From Armillaria gallica (taxonomy: Eukaryota; Basidiomycota; Agaricomycetes; Agaricales; Physalacriaceae), in the NCBI GenBank assembly GCA_037576215.1, contig JBANDB010000013.1:2108001-2172000 (forward strand): 64,000 nucleotides of DNA, in the 5' to 3' direction. The notes beneath the pieces are model-generated. The model saw only the letters and a program-made list of their open reading frames with translations, was not told where the DNA came from and ran no database searches. This document shows, piece by piece, positions 36,112 to 48,667 of the stretch; the first letter of the stretch is position 1, and every line of letters begins with the position of its first letter. A program made the position numbers and the translations under genes.

Positions 36112-38127
36112 TATGTCAGAAAGTTGCAAAATGCCTTATAAAGATCAATTACAAATAATGACGCAATAAGGCACTGATATGGCCCAAATAAGTGACCCCT
36201 GACCAAATTATCAGCAAATCCGAGCCAGCAAACAAAATTAGGTTCAGGCAGGCTTATAGGGCAGCAGCCCAGTGATGTGTTCGGTAACGGGCAGCGCACA
36301 AAATGCAACAAGTGTCTTGATCGTCAATCTAGATACTAAATCACACACACATGCACACACAATCACCAATATTAAGTTTGAGGATGAGTATGGTAGAAGC
36401 ACTCATGGTGTACTTAGATATTGATAATCAATTGGGTTTGTTTCAAAACAACTTCGATTCAAATCTAGAAGTGTTTACATGAGATACACTAATCGTGATA
36501 GTGAGGTATATGGATGTGGGGGGTTGTAAGGTATAATTTGAGTGGCTTAGACTTGAAACGACTTCATCTAGGAGAGCTGGTAAGGCCTTAACTAGACAAG
36601 CTTTAACAATCAAACAATCAAAGACCTAAAGGTCTACAAAGAGCGTAATTGCTCTGGAGTACACAGACTCGATTACAACACAAGCACACACACTTGCAAC
36701 AAAGAACCGAAGTTCTACAAAGAGTACACAGACTCTACAAAGAACACACAGGTCCTGGCTTCAAGTACGAGACTTGCAAAGAGTACACTGACTCATTAAC
36801 TATTCGAACTTAAAGCGTTCTAGGGCTTATTTCACTTCAACTAAGCAACATCTTCAGTCTGTGGTCGACTTAGCATGTCTAGATCACTTTAGTCAGTGAG
36901 GGAGCACGAGGCCTTTATATGTGGAGCAGTTCAATTAACTAGCAAGGCACAAATGCGGGGACGACTCTTCTTCCTACTTAGTTCTTCTAGATTACTTATA
37001 GCCACCCTTTTGGGGTTGACTTGGTAAACTTAATTCACTTCAGTCAAGGATATGCAATTAAACCAGTGATTGATTAGGTAGCTATAAGGCTACTAGCACA
37101 AACATGGGGGAATGCTTTTTCCTGCTGTTATGCGTCTAGTCACTGCTAATTTATACGATTTCTAGTCTAGGTATAGGAGCTTGTATCTAAAAGTAATTAT
37201 GGTACAAGCTTTGGGTATCAATACAAATGATGAGTAATTGATTTATAAGGATTGCGCCATTCTGAGGTTTCTATTCAGTTGGACAGAATGACTAGCAGTC
37301 ATTCTATTGCTGAGGAGTGTCCTAATGGCCCATAGGAACTCCTTGCTTCTCCTTCATGCCTTGCCACGGGGATTCCTATTCAATACTATGAATTGCACAG
37401 TATTTCAAGGATGTAACCACCGATCATGATCGATCATCAGACTGAGATTGTATTTGCTTCGATCACTGCACGATCTTTAGCTATCTTGGCACCAAGCATT
37501 GGTTATTCAGTTATTCCAAGTTTATTTGTGTTCTAGACTAAGTTCGTTTCATGTTGTGAACCGTTGTGGACTTAGCAATTCTCTTCTAGGTTCATTCAGG
37601 TTGTCGAGATGATGAGTAATCTAGTCCTTCTGTGTTCTGCTTTAGGTTTGTAACCCATCTTGATGTGTCCCTTGGTTCTGACTGTAACTAGTCTTGTTTT
37701 GGGCAGGGAATAGCATTCAGTGTTGAAGGCTTATAGAGTTGACTCGTCTAGATGTCGCTTCTAAGTCCGTTCTGGTACTGTATTGCTCACTATCTTATGT
37801 AGTATACTAGCTATCAGTGTAAAGCCTCCACTATAGCTCTCTGTACCTGCTTGTAGACTGCACTATTTGATAGAAATTCACAAAATCTATGGGTAGCCTG
37901 ATACCAAGCGTATCAGCGACACAGATCATCTTTTGGTTTCCGATGTAGAGGTGATTTCTTAATTAATATTTCACATTTGTGTTTTAATGTTTTTCTCAGT
38001 CACCCGTTCTTTCTCAAAGGAAAGTTGCAAAGCCAGAGGACTTAATGTTGCAAGGGCCAATTTAAGTGTGTTATATAGATTACGAGTGTACAGAAATACA
38101 TGCTTTTCAAATGACCATTGTTCAAGC
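36112..38127. other. Intergenic, repeat-like, no gene
   Basis: A patch at 36,600-36,800 repeats short phrases like CTACAAAGAGTACACAGACTC, typical of decayed LTR sequence. No ORF of interest. The sequence near 37,890-37,910 contains TGATACCAAGCGTATCA, a short palindrome. Confidence 0.45.
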
Positions 38128-41100
38128 TCATTTAGCAGGTCTGGATGAGGGTCCCTCCCCATCATGGTCTGACATCTCGTTATCATTGAAGTCGTCATCT
38201 TCAAATGTCGGCATCTCCTGTGCCCATTGTTTGGCCTCTATCTCAGCTTGCTGAGCTTCCTTCCTCGCTCTGTTTGTGGCCACAGTTTCCTTCCACTTTT
38301 CTTGCGTTCTCTTGCATTTTGTGCTTTGGGATATGTGAAGTTTGGCAGCCAGTTCCTTGTGGTGTGCCTCACGATCTGAGTAAAGTGCTGATGGGAAAAC
38401 AAGAGCTCTGAGAAGAGCCTCACGAAGCAACATTGCATTATGGAGGCCAAAGGTATTGATGACAAAGTGGTCATCATCTTCATGCAAGACCAAGCTGTCC
38501 ATTTGGTCCATGATCTGTCGTTCTTGAATGCGAGGGTGAAGTGCAGTTGCTTGACATCTGATAAGACAGTGGTCATGCTGGACATTGAAAATGAACAAGA
38601 CATTCTACCAACGGTCAGCTCAAAATGCTGATAACATTATTCGAGATTAGGAAAATCGTACCACTGGATCCAAAAGTGTGACTGAGGAGCCTGTGATTGG
38701 GCATCGTAATATGGGACACCGAAGCGTTGGATGCAGATGCTCTCCCAACACAAATTCATCCATGGATACCTCTGTGGTTATTGAAGACGAGGTTGTGATT
38801 GGATCCACTGCATATAAAAGCTCCAGAATATGACCAAAGATAACTTCTCTGCTCTATTCAAGAATCAAGATATCAATATGTGTATCAACCTGACTGCTGA
38901 ATCTCAAACCTTTGAATGACCAACAATCCATGATCCATTCACGCAACAATCACCAGATTGGGTGGTAACAGATTTTCCATGATGCTAATGACTTGTAGGC
39001 AGTGGTGGAGTTGCTCAAGAACATGAGGGTATGTAAGCACTGGTGTCCTGCCATAAAATTGGACTGGAAATACTTTGAACCTTTTGTGACTGTGGCCACA
39101 TGAGACCTAGTCATTTCAAAGAGAGACATTAGACTGAGAATGCAAAAAGGACTGTGGACATACCAGGGGAAATGTGGTCAGCAACAACCCATCCCAAGTG
39201 GCGCTGAAGAATTGGATGGTTGTGAAGGATCTTCAAAACAGCTGAACCAGCCTGGATCCATTTTCCTTCTTCTTGCCAGTATCTCCCACAGAGAAAATGT
39301 TTCAGAAGATCCATAGCACCAAACTTGAGGGCAATATCACGACTAGGAGCTTGATGTTTGCTCAGAATAGAGCAGAGCCAGAAAATTGTATTGAATCCTT
39401 TGAAGACCTCTGTTGAGCTTCTTATAGCTGGTCCAAAGTGTTCTACATCATGACAAATGTGGGTCAGCAGGTGCAATTTAATCTTAACGATGATCTTTGC
39501 AGGATCACAGTCACCAAAAGCATCCAACACATTATCAACCAAGATTTCAAGATCGTTCTGGGCATCATGACACCATTAGAATATGTCTTGGAGCTGCCAT
39601 AGGAAGATAGCTTACCATATATTGGTTGACATTATTGATCTTTTCAGCCCACAGCATGGGTGACAGAGAAGACACTGCTCTAACAAGGGAAAATTGAGTT
39701 GGCATAACTAGGCCATGAACATGAAATGGCAGTGTTTGCATCAACATCTTGAAATGCTTTCTGATAAGGTTATTCTGGTACTGAGTCATATATCCAGCTT
39801 GAATGGGTGGGATGCTGAGGCCGTTAATGCCTGTAGACTGAAGTCATATTGCAAAGAGATTTCATTGTGCATCAGACCATGAGGTGTTCAGCATATGCCA
39901 AACATACTTGATTATACCCAAGAGAATAGTATGCAATAGTTCAACAGAGGTATCCTGAGATGGATCCAGTCCTGAGAGGATATACAGTCAGTATTAGTGT
40001 CAATGGAGGTTATAGACCATACCAGCTATGTCCAGAAGTGGGTTGATCTTATCTCCTGGCTGGTCCTTGAGCCACATGCAGAGCTCATTGACCACAGAAT
40101 CAATTGAATGATCAGGTGCTTTCTTCTTGATGTCTTTCACTTTCTCCAGGAGAATTTTGATCCAATGCTGCATCACCTTGTCTTTGGTTCCCATGTTAGT
40201 TTGCATATTTGAAACATCCTGAGCGATGCCATAAGCAGCACTGCGAAGTTGCTCATGAAGTTTGTGAATGATCTCTTCTTGATTTTGTAGATCCCCAGGC
40301 TAATAAAAATCACTGATGTAAGCGACAATTGGAATAATTAAGAAAATGATGCTACACTGAGTAGAACTGATGGTACAGATTGTCTTATTCCTTCTCTTGG
40401 CTGGTCCCACCAACTTTGTATTTGTGACATGGATGGTTTGCATTTCCACCAATATGCGAAGCTTCTTCTGACTGCTGAGGGTTGTCAGCAGGCAGACCCA
40501 GTGCTTGTAAAATGATTTGACAAGGATGATGTGTACTTGCATTGTAACATTTTATTAGGTTGATCTGGGTGTCATTGTCCATCCACATCGGTGCATGTTC
40601 TACAGGAGATAACAAAGTCAAACCTTACTTTATCTGATCATGAATAGCTGAGAACTGCTCTGGAGCTGTTGCATGTGGTGATGTGGATACAAAACAAACA
40701 AAGTATTTTTGCTGCAGAAGTTGTCCTGGCAAACAGCCATTTACTGCATATATGTTGATGTGCTTGTTGTACTGCTTCAATTTGTTGCCAGAGACATTAT
40801 CTCCCCACAAGGGTACCATTACCACATAAAGATCTTCACCCTAAGCAAGCTCTCGAAGAGGATTTGGCATCTTGGGAACATCTGGACCTGCAAATGGAAA
40901 AGTTAACTAGAACACACACTGATTTAAGATATGTCAGTCTTACCAAGCCAACAAATTTCCTCCCCTACTCATGCAAGTATATTGTGCCAATTAAACTGGA
41001 AAGATGATGCTGGGAAACAATCTTGTTGACTGAAATCTATACTCCAACCATGCTAAGGTGAAAGTAATCAGTAAACCATTGATAGAATAAGAAAATGGGT

Positions 41101-42479
41101 CATACTAGAGATACTGACACTAAATTACAGTCGGCACACAGCTCTTTCTGATAGATATACCAGTTCCAAGGGATCACATATGTCCTGTTCTGAAGCTGAG
41201 CAACTTTGTCAATATAGAACTGGTGGTGCCCTCGAGAAAACATTGGTGTCAGTTCTGAAGGTTTAAACTCTTTCCAACACTCTGCTTGCCACACTTCTGA
41301 AATGGGCCCAGTTATATATTCTGGATAGAAGTGCAGATGCTTAGCTATTTCTGGATTAGAGAGATCCTATATCATTATTGATTAGTATGAAATAACATCC
41401 AGTGGGAGAATATAATACTTACCTGTGCAACAGAGTCTTGAATATCATTCACATAGAAATGATTGCCAAGGCTGGATTTATATGCCTTAGGTTCAATCCT
41501 GCATAACCCACATAACCTCTTCTGAACTTTGCAAAATGCATCATACAATGGAACATCATGCACACCAAGTTCCTTAAGCATCCATAAGACTATGTGAACC
41601 TGACTGGTAGATAGATGCAATCATGGTAAGTTGTCTATGATATCAAGGAGCATGACCTATACATTGCGATTAAGACTTGGCTATGTGATATGCTTTAGAA
41701 ATAAATGTACTGTCTTGTTGGGATAAGGCTGATATGCAGAATTTGATTCTGCAGCATTAATAAAACTGTTGTCTTCATCATCACTGTCCTCATCAAGATC
41801 TGTGATTCCAAACAATAGTTATAAGCTCAAGTATTGTAGGAGCAAGCAGTTTTACATACCCATAGCATGAAACGTATCAGCAATATACTCATCATCCTCC
41901 TCATTTCCAAACTCATCAACATATTGAGCATGTGTGATCATTGCTTTGAACTGCTGCATGAGTCTACCTTGTTCCTCAACTCCAGTGAATTCCATTGGAT
42001 GGTCATGCAGGGTGGGAATCATAGGTTCATCCCAGCAATAATTTCGAGGAGTATCACTTTCTGAATGCTCATAGCCTAGAAAGACATCTGCAGAGATTCC
42101 TGATGGATTGTCAAAGAGATTAGGTCAAGGTAATGTTTGAGGATCATGTAGATTTTGATTTCCTTGCAGGGTGAATCTCTGGTATATCTGTTGAAATACT
42201 TGTTCTGCATCCAAACACTTCTGTATCTCCTGTTGTTTAGCGAGAGTTTGGGAGCAATGACTATCTGAATTTATATGCTTCGACACTGAAGTTCGATTCA
42301 TATACTTTACCGAGTCTGTCTGTCCAGCAGTATATGGAAAGCAGATAGTGCATGTTACTTTATCTTTGTCATGAGGGTGTTCTTCAAAATCTGCAGTACA
42401 GTTTAACCTTTCAGAATAGAAAAGCTAAAGTTAAAGAGAGTGGCACACCTTTGGGAGGCGGCTTGCAGGGGGCTGGCAT
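38128..42479 (-). pseudogene. Transposase-like protein of a fungal expanded family
   Basis: Intron-rich gene reading leftward. The start is MPAPCKPPPK (exon 42479-42449, intron 42448-42391). Exon 2 has a BED-like zinc finger (CTIC ... H-x4-H) and an acidic QYVDEFGNEEDDE stretch. Later exons carry YVNDI, PISEVWQAECW, DDVSGNKLKQYN-type text (40,625-40,825), [47 protein letters not shown] and a charged C-terminus ending at 38128. I recognise this as a large, repeated Agaricomycete family resembling DDE-type transposase proteins (KDZ/Plavaka-like), but cannot name the superfamily with certainty. Damage: an in-frame TGA at 42125-42127 (CCT TGA CCT, readable as CGA to TGA), and no GT donor at an expected exon end near 39,865. 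Divergent from the gene at 42,902. Confidence 0.6.
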
Positions 42480-42901
42480 TGAGAAAGAGATAAGGTGCAG
42501 ATACAAGGGTCCATATTATATATGATTTTGTATTCCATCTTGATTCGCAACAATACAGACAAAGACAACTTTGGCAGAGATGTTCTATAAACAGCACTCA
42601 CCATCATGTATTAGCAATGTAAAATCTTATATCAATATAATAAAGCAATCATGAAGGTACTGTGAAAGCAGAAGAAAGAGGTATATTAGCTGTGGAGATA
42701 CATCATTTGATGTGAAAGACTGGAAGACAGGAAAGCCTGAGGAACGCAATGCGTGCGAAGGCTGATCGCTGAATCAGCAGTGATGAGACAGTAACACAGT
42801 AACAGTCACAAGTGGTGGTGCCTCTTGTTAATGTTCTTCAACAATGCATTGCCTCATCTCTCATTTCTTCTCTCATCTAGACTGTTTTGCTACTCACTTC
42901 A
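42480..42901. promoter_or_regulatory. Divergent intergenic region of the transposase pair
   Basis: 422 bp between start codons of the transposase-like gene (minus) and the hypothetical gene (plus). A pyrimidine-rich tract (CCTCATCTCTCATTTCTTC) precedes the plus-strand start. No defined motifs. Confidence 0.35.
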
Positions 42902-44412
42902 ATGTCTTCTCCCAACAAAACTTCACCTGTCTTTCAGGACCCTGCAGTTCTGTTTCTCAATGAGCTGATATCCAAGTCTCCAAATGATCTGCCTCCTCTC
43001 CATGGATGTGAATGCTCACTCTCTGTGCTACCTAGCAAAGAAGATATGTTGGAATTCCAATATGGACAGTCACCTCAAGAGAATTCCATGATTCCACCTG
43101 TCCAACGCAATTCAGTCACTCCGAATCCAACTCCAACACTTCAAGATTTGTTGGTTGCTCGGTCTCATGTCATTGAGCTAATCAAGCAGCACAAGAAATT
43201 TTCTAGAGAGTCTTTACAAGACCTCAGCAATTTTGCAGCTGTGAGTGACCATTCTATCAGTTCTCCAACATGCTTATCACGTTTATCACAGGCTCCAACA
43301 ATTGAAGAATGCCTGGCAATTGTTCTTGGAGTGACTTTGGGGATGCATGATGCTTTGATGGGACTTCAACAGGAGAAAGCAGCAGAAGCCTGGGAGGTGA
43401 AGGATCTGCTGAAGGTACAGAAGCTGATGTTCTCATGACATTGCTCACCCTCCAGTTTAGAAGCTGGTCAAAAGCTATATGAAGGCATTTATCCTATTGT
43501 CCACTGCCAAGTCTTTTACTGGAAAAGGATCTGCCTCTGCCATTGTGGTTCATAATCTAGCTTTCATCCACTGAGCCTGAGCCTGTCCTGACATATGCAC
43601 CATACACCAGAAAGCCATGCATGATAACAACGCCAAGGATATGCCAGCCAAAGAGGATGTGGCTAGAGGAAATACACTGCTCTCCTTTGTTTCCGATGAG
43701 CTCTCCTCTGTTCGGTCAGCAGTGAAAACTAAGGTGAGTCAAACTGCAGTATCTCATACATAGCCATTGCTGACTCAAGATTATATAGCTTAATGACACC
43801 TTGCACATGAGACATGATGACGAAGACCGCAATATTGCGGTGATAACAGCCAAGATTGCTGGCAACTTTGAGAAGACCATATTCCGGTGACACTCCAACT
43901 CTATATGTGTATGGCAGTTGTGGTAAGTGGCCATTTTCCTTAACTGAATAGCACTCTATACTAATGCCAAGGTTCCAGTGTTGGCATTTAGTACAGTACC
44001 CTTCAATGGCCAAGCTCGACATCAAACCATTCTGGAAACAAGTTGACAACTTGCTGGCAACATGGCTCAAGGAAGGGGAGGCGCAGTACACTCGGTAAGC
44101 TATAGAACTTTGAAATTGATTGCTTGCTAAGAGTTCTCTTTAAGAGTATTGAATGGGATTTATGAGGCAGATAAAGAAGAATATGGCCATCCATCAGACG
44201 TCACAAAAAAGTACAAGACCATCAATCTTAATGACTCCAAAATAACGGTGAAGTGGATCAGGACGGCAAATCAACACTTCAATAAGATTTGCCCTCAATT
44301 GAGCAAGGTACCACCAGCAATGGCAAGTGGAAGTGCACAATCGATGATGAGGGAGGTGAGGAATGATATATTGACAATCATGTACAGCACATTCTATGTA
44401 ACATTAATATAA
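42902..44412 (+). CDS. Hypothetical multi-exon gene beside the transposase
   Basis: The first exon opens MSSPNKTSPVF and runs to ...EVKDLLK near 43,414, with a likely intron ending TTTAG before KLVKSYMKAF near 43,460. Further exon-like pieces are KAMHDNNAKDMPAKED near 43,612, LNDTLHMRHDDEDRN near 43,790, LDIKPFWKQVDNLL near 44,010 (donor GGTAAGC at 44,094) and VLNGIYEADKEEYGHP near 44,149, ending about 44,412. Exon borders are approximate. No catalytic domain is recognised; the text resembles uncharacterised fungal proteins with an FW-x-V-D signature. The divergent position suggests a second gene of the same mobile unit. It may be damaged, since exon borders after 43,480 are uncertain. Confidence 0.45.
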
Positions 44413-44783
44413 ATGATATTTGTATATTTGATGTCTATAGCACTGGTGATATTGTGAGGGCAGCAGAAGCATGAGAAGGTATGTATGAGAGCTGTGTGTA
44501 TGCCAAAAAAGAGGTCAGACAGAATATCCTCAGAAGTGCTCTTCCAGGCCAATTCCAACCCACACAAAGGTCACCCGGAGGTCATTGAATATGACTTGTG
44601 GAGGTAGCAGTGTGACGTCAAAATGGGTTATTAGATCGCTGAGGTCTATTAGACCTCCCATGTTAAATCGGTCTAAATCTGATTTACATCCAGAGGTAAA
44701 CTGGACATCACATGTTTGCCAGACACAAGTAAATGTCGCAGTCTGAAAAAGACCCTTTCTTGATCTCATATAGACCTTCAACA

Positions 44784-44858
44784 CCTTTGGCAGTGTAGCA
44801 GTGGTATTCCATGTCCTTGGCTTGGCAATGCTCCACTAGTGTCAAGGATAAACAATTA
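44784..44858 (-). repeat. Inverted copy of R2/R3 internal segment
   Basis: The reverse complement of this stretch nearly matches 48,899-48,975, sharing TTTATCCTTGACACTAGTGG and GCATTGCCAAGCC. It lies 25 bp before R2, so R2 has an inverted duplicate of its own middle at its left edge. Confidence 0.75.
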
Positions 44859-44883
44859 GCCTGATGATGATACACTGTTTACA

Positions 44884-45153
44884 TGTTCACACCTAGATTT
44901 TGCCATTTTATGACAATACTAAAGCATATCTATCCTACTTTAGTGATATTTAGAAGACTATAGCTGAGGCTTTGAGCTGATAGTTAGACTAGTATGCAGC
45001 TAGTAGAGCCAGGACTTAGATGCAACACCACTAGTGGGTTAAATCTACCAGCTGGCCATACTAGTTAGTGACTTGAAAGCTAGCAGGGCTAAATATACAT
45101 GGCCACTAGCAGACAAGTAATGTGACTAGTGCACCAAACAAGAGGCAGAGAAC
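44884..45153 (+). mobile_element. ACTAGT-rich LTR-like repeat, copy R2, left half
   Basis: Same start as R1 and R3 (TGTTCACACCTAG). It is interrupted at 45,154 by a hAT-like insertion and resumes at 48,668. The sequence up to GAGGCAGAG matches R1 at 35,868-35,880. Confidence 0.8.
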
Positions 45154-46134
45154 TAGAGTTCTTCATGAGTGTCAGATGCAAGACCTGTACTTGTGGATCA
45201 TCCAGCACTTGTATCTCTCACATGACTATCCGTGGATATCTCCACACTCATGGCACTCAGGTGTGGTGTGAGTCATGAGTATGTCAATGCAGGTGATGAG
45301 TATTCACCACAAGTACTTACATGATACACCAATTTTTTTGTAAAATAAAATAAAATAAAGCATTAGGCTTCAAAAGAGTACTCTACAGTGTGCTAACTAT
45401 TTCTCCTCTCCAGTCTCTAAAGCTCCATGCACCTGACCTGACCCATTATACGACCTTACACCAACTATGCCCACCCATTGCTTGCTGGAACACCATACAT
45501 CATGTCTGGGAAGAACTGAATCTAAACATGTTTGAAATATGTGTCATCAACAGAGCTGGTAGCCTAAGTGATAGAATGAGCAAGCTGGTACAAAGTGAGA
45601 AATAGGACACACATTATCTGGATACTAGGCAATGGTGTTCATCCCTTGCTGTCCACCAACAGCAAGAGTATTTGTTGTGCCAACTTGACATGCAAGCATT
45701 CCAGCTCCACCATATGCCAGAACAGTGACCTTGCATTTCCCTCTGAGATCCCAGATGACAGTGTAGCCCATTGTGCTTGTCCCAGCAAGAACATACACAA
45801 TACATTATTTTTTTTAAAAAGCCCCGCAATGCTGCAGGGCACAACAGGCTGTTGATGGTGCCGGTGGTGACAGGGATAGTGTTATCAGTGACCTAGGAGC
45901 TGTAGCTGTCCAAACAAACTGTTGCAGATTGGTGGGGGTGGCACTGGCCCTGGTACAAGCCATGCATGGCAGGTGTTGGGATGTGGTAGTGACGCACGAT
46001 GAGGAGAGCATAGGAGATCCTAGCACACAATGGATTTGTATTCCCCCAATCAAAGAATGAGGGATACGGTGCTGATGCATGATGAGCAGGGCATCAGGTT
46101 ACCTGGCACTGATATGCCATCTATGTGTTCACAC

Positions 46135-47476
46135 CTAGATTTTGCGATTTTGTAATCATACTAGCACATATCTATCTCAGACTAGCCATAACTAAAGGGC
46201 TATAGCAGAGGCTTCAAGCTCATAGTCAAGCCAGAAAGCTACTAGTCCAGCCAGGATTTTGGTGTGATACCACTATTAGGTCAAGTCTATCAGCCAGCAT
46301 GACTAGCACCTTGAATACTGGGTGAGTCAGTAGATGATGACCACTAGTCGACGAGGGTAGCTATGAGTGCACCAAACAAGAAGCAGAGCATACAGGTCTC
46401 GTGAAAGTACAGTCACTAGTGGAATGATCAGTGTGCTAGCATGTAAGACGAGTTGACTAGCAGTGCAGCAGTCTCTAACAGGACTTAGAAATGAATTTAA
46501 CAATGAAGTGAGGCTGCCCAGATCTGGCTAGTGTGATACAGATCTATTATGATCAGCACTAGTATAGCCAGGCTGCACCTTCAATCACAATCAACAGTTG
46601 CTACAGGCATACTCACCTGGCTAGTCGTTTATCCTTGACACTAGTGGACCGTTGCTGGGCCCAAGGCATGAAATACAACTGGTAGCGGAGCTCCTAGGCT
46701 CACTAGTCAGCAAGCGACCATATTTAGACTGACTATTGCATGATTATTCACCATTATTTGTGACTAGCCAAGAAATCCTTATCAGTAATACCCCTCTAGT
46801 CAGTTATTTATATCTTGATTGTACCTTGTTTGTCAGTATATAAGTAGTAGAATAGGTGCATATGCAGTTCAGGCAAGCTATCCCTGTGATTGTGACTTAC
46901 TAGTCAGTATCTAGTGCCCCAATTAAAGGCTTTTGTGCTTAACCGCGATGAAGTGGCTACTAGTCACTAAGTTACCCATAGCATTGAGTGAATAGAAGTG
47001 TATTAGAGCAATATTTCATGCCCTGCAAAGGCCAAGAGTGTTTCAAAGTTAGTTCAAGCAAGTTCTTGAAGTTTAAAGTATTATTCTTAGGCCAAGAGCA
47101 CCACTAGTCTGCCTAGAAAGTGACTAGTCAAGTGTTTATTCACTTGTAAGACATTATAGGGCCAAGAGAGCCACTAGTTTGAAGCATTCCCAGTCAGAGT
47201 GAGCACAGTAGCTCAAGTCAAGTCACTATTCATCTAATTGTGTCTTACCAACCCCACTAGTGCAAGTAGTACACTTGTATAGCTCACTAGTAACAAAATA
47301 AAATGTCTTTAAACAACTTTCCTTGATTATTGAAGTCTGCAAAGTGCTTCTATTGTACTTGAAATGCCCAAATTCAATACATTGGTGATAAGTGTAGAGT
47401 TAGTGATAAGTTTAGTGTTGTTGGTGTTCATTGCCAGCCACTAGTCCGTTTGCCACTCGCCATTACCGAGCACATC
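46135..47476 (+). mobile_element. ACTAGT-rich LTR-like repeat, full copy R3
   Basis: 1,342 bp from TGTTCACACC to ...CACATCA. It holds a TATA-like TATATAAG near 46,838, followed by AATTAAAG near 46,921 and AATAAAAT-type signals near 47,297, an order expected of an LTR (promoter, then polyadenylation). It contains 14 ACTAGT hexamers. No convincing 5-bp target duplication was found and no internal retrotransposon genes adjoin it, so solo LTR is the best reading, with a non-LTR repeat as the alternative. Confidence 0.65.
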
Positions 47477-48400
47477 AGCACATATCTGATTCATGTTCCC
47501 CCACCCAGAAAATGGGGGGTACACAAATCTTGTGTGGTTGGGGGGCTGAAGGGTGTGTGGGACCCCAATGTTGGATTTGGGCAGGGCAGGCAGTGGTGAG
47601 CAGGGTAATAGTCATATGGGAATAATGTTGAGCACAATTGTTGTGCCCTCAAATTGTCCTTTGATGTCTGAAAGGGCATGGCTGTCATCATCATCATTGG
47701 CTGTCAGTGTCCTGAACATCGTCCTGCCCTCCTCCTCGATGTCCCCCACCCTCCAGCATGCTCCCTCCATGCCCTCCTTCTCCAGTATCCTTCTCTCACA
47801 TACTCCCAGGGCTGCACATCAAAGTATGACCACCCTCTCCCTCACTGTTGTCTTCTTGGTCATCATTGTTGTGGCCTATTTCACCTTCCATGGTCCCTCC
47901 TGCACTGAGATAGCAGTCAATATTGAATCCCCAGATGTACTATGCACTCTTGTGATGTGCAGAAGTTGTAGTCAGCAGCAATTGACTCTGATGTCAATGT
48001 AGGTGATAGTAGGTATGTTGGGATGAGGATGGACTACATATTCAAGGCTGTTGTAGGGTGTGGGTGAGGGCCATCATCACCATTGATGGTGGAGGTGTCG
48101 CATTTGCCCTTGTTGGTGGTAGGACATCATACAGCCTTGTTCAAGGGCTTACACAGGTGGTGGGGGGAGTATGCATGCCATCCAGGGCTCTGGGGCCACT
48201 GGATGTGTGAAAAAGACCTAAAACATAATTAAAAGTAAAGAAATAAATGAAACATACCAATTTAACTGAGAAAAGGCATGATTTGAGTGCTAGACGAGCA
48301 TTGAGGCAAGGCGAGGTGGTGGAGAAAGGAAGAAAAAGAAGCAGTATTGCCACTTGATTACTGCATGGACATATGGTCTGGGGTGATCAAGTGAGCAGAA
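47477..48400. other. Interior of the hAT-like element, no gene
   Basis: Sequence between R3 and the right end of the hAT-like insertion. The plus-strand frame at 47,553-48,002 is Leu/Ser/Thr-rich without recognisable motifs, so no gene is called. Confidence 0.4.
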
Positions 48401-48667
48401 TGAGCACTCAGGATGAATGAGGAGGACTAGATGTATTTATCGGTTGGTTACCATAAACTTTGCAAATTTAGATTTTTTTTGGCAAATATGGACCAAGTAC
48501 TTGTGTAAGTATTTATGAGTACTCATGTGTCTCACAAGTACTCGTATTGTGAGATAAGTAACTTGTGTCATGAGTGTGATCATAGATGGCAAGTATACTT
48601 TCTGAGACACAAGTACTTGTGGCTTTGAGTGCAAGTGCACTTGAGTACACACTTGTGAAGAACTCTA

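Larger units (their letters stand above)
45154..48667. mobile_element. 3.5-kb hAT-like insertion with 8-bp duplication
   Basis: The element begins TAGAGTTCTTCA and ends with the complement TGAAGAACTCTA. It is flanked by CAGAGAAC (45,146-45,153) and CAGAGGAC (48,668-48,675). The uninterrupted R1 copy reads CAGAGGAC at this place, showing one target 8-mer duplicated with a later G-to-A change in the left copy. TIR form and 8-bp duplication fit hAT. Both ends carry short subterminal palindromes (CAAGTACTTG, GAGTACTC, CAAGTGCACTTG). No hAT transposase is visible inside, so it is non-autonomous, and it carries LTR-like copy R3. Confidence 0.85.

Noticed and set aside
37880..37920. Copia-type primer-binding site (TGGTATCAG on the minus strand)
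   Set aside because: No LTR end borders it and no gag-pol follows; the match is short and part of a small palindrome.
46135..47476. 5-bp target-site duplication around R3
   Set aside because: Candidate flanks (CATCT and CATAT) differ and depend on where the ends are placed, so no duplication is claimed.
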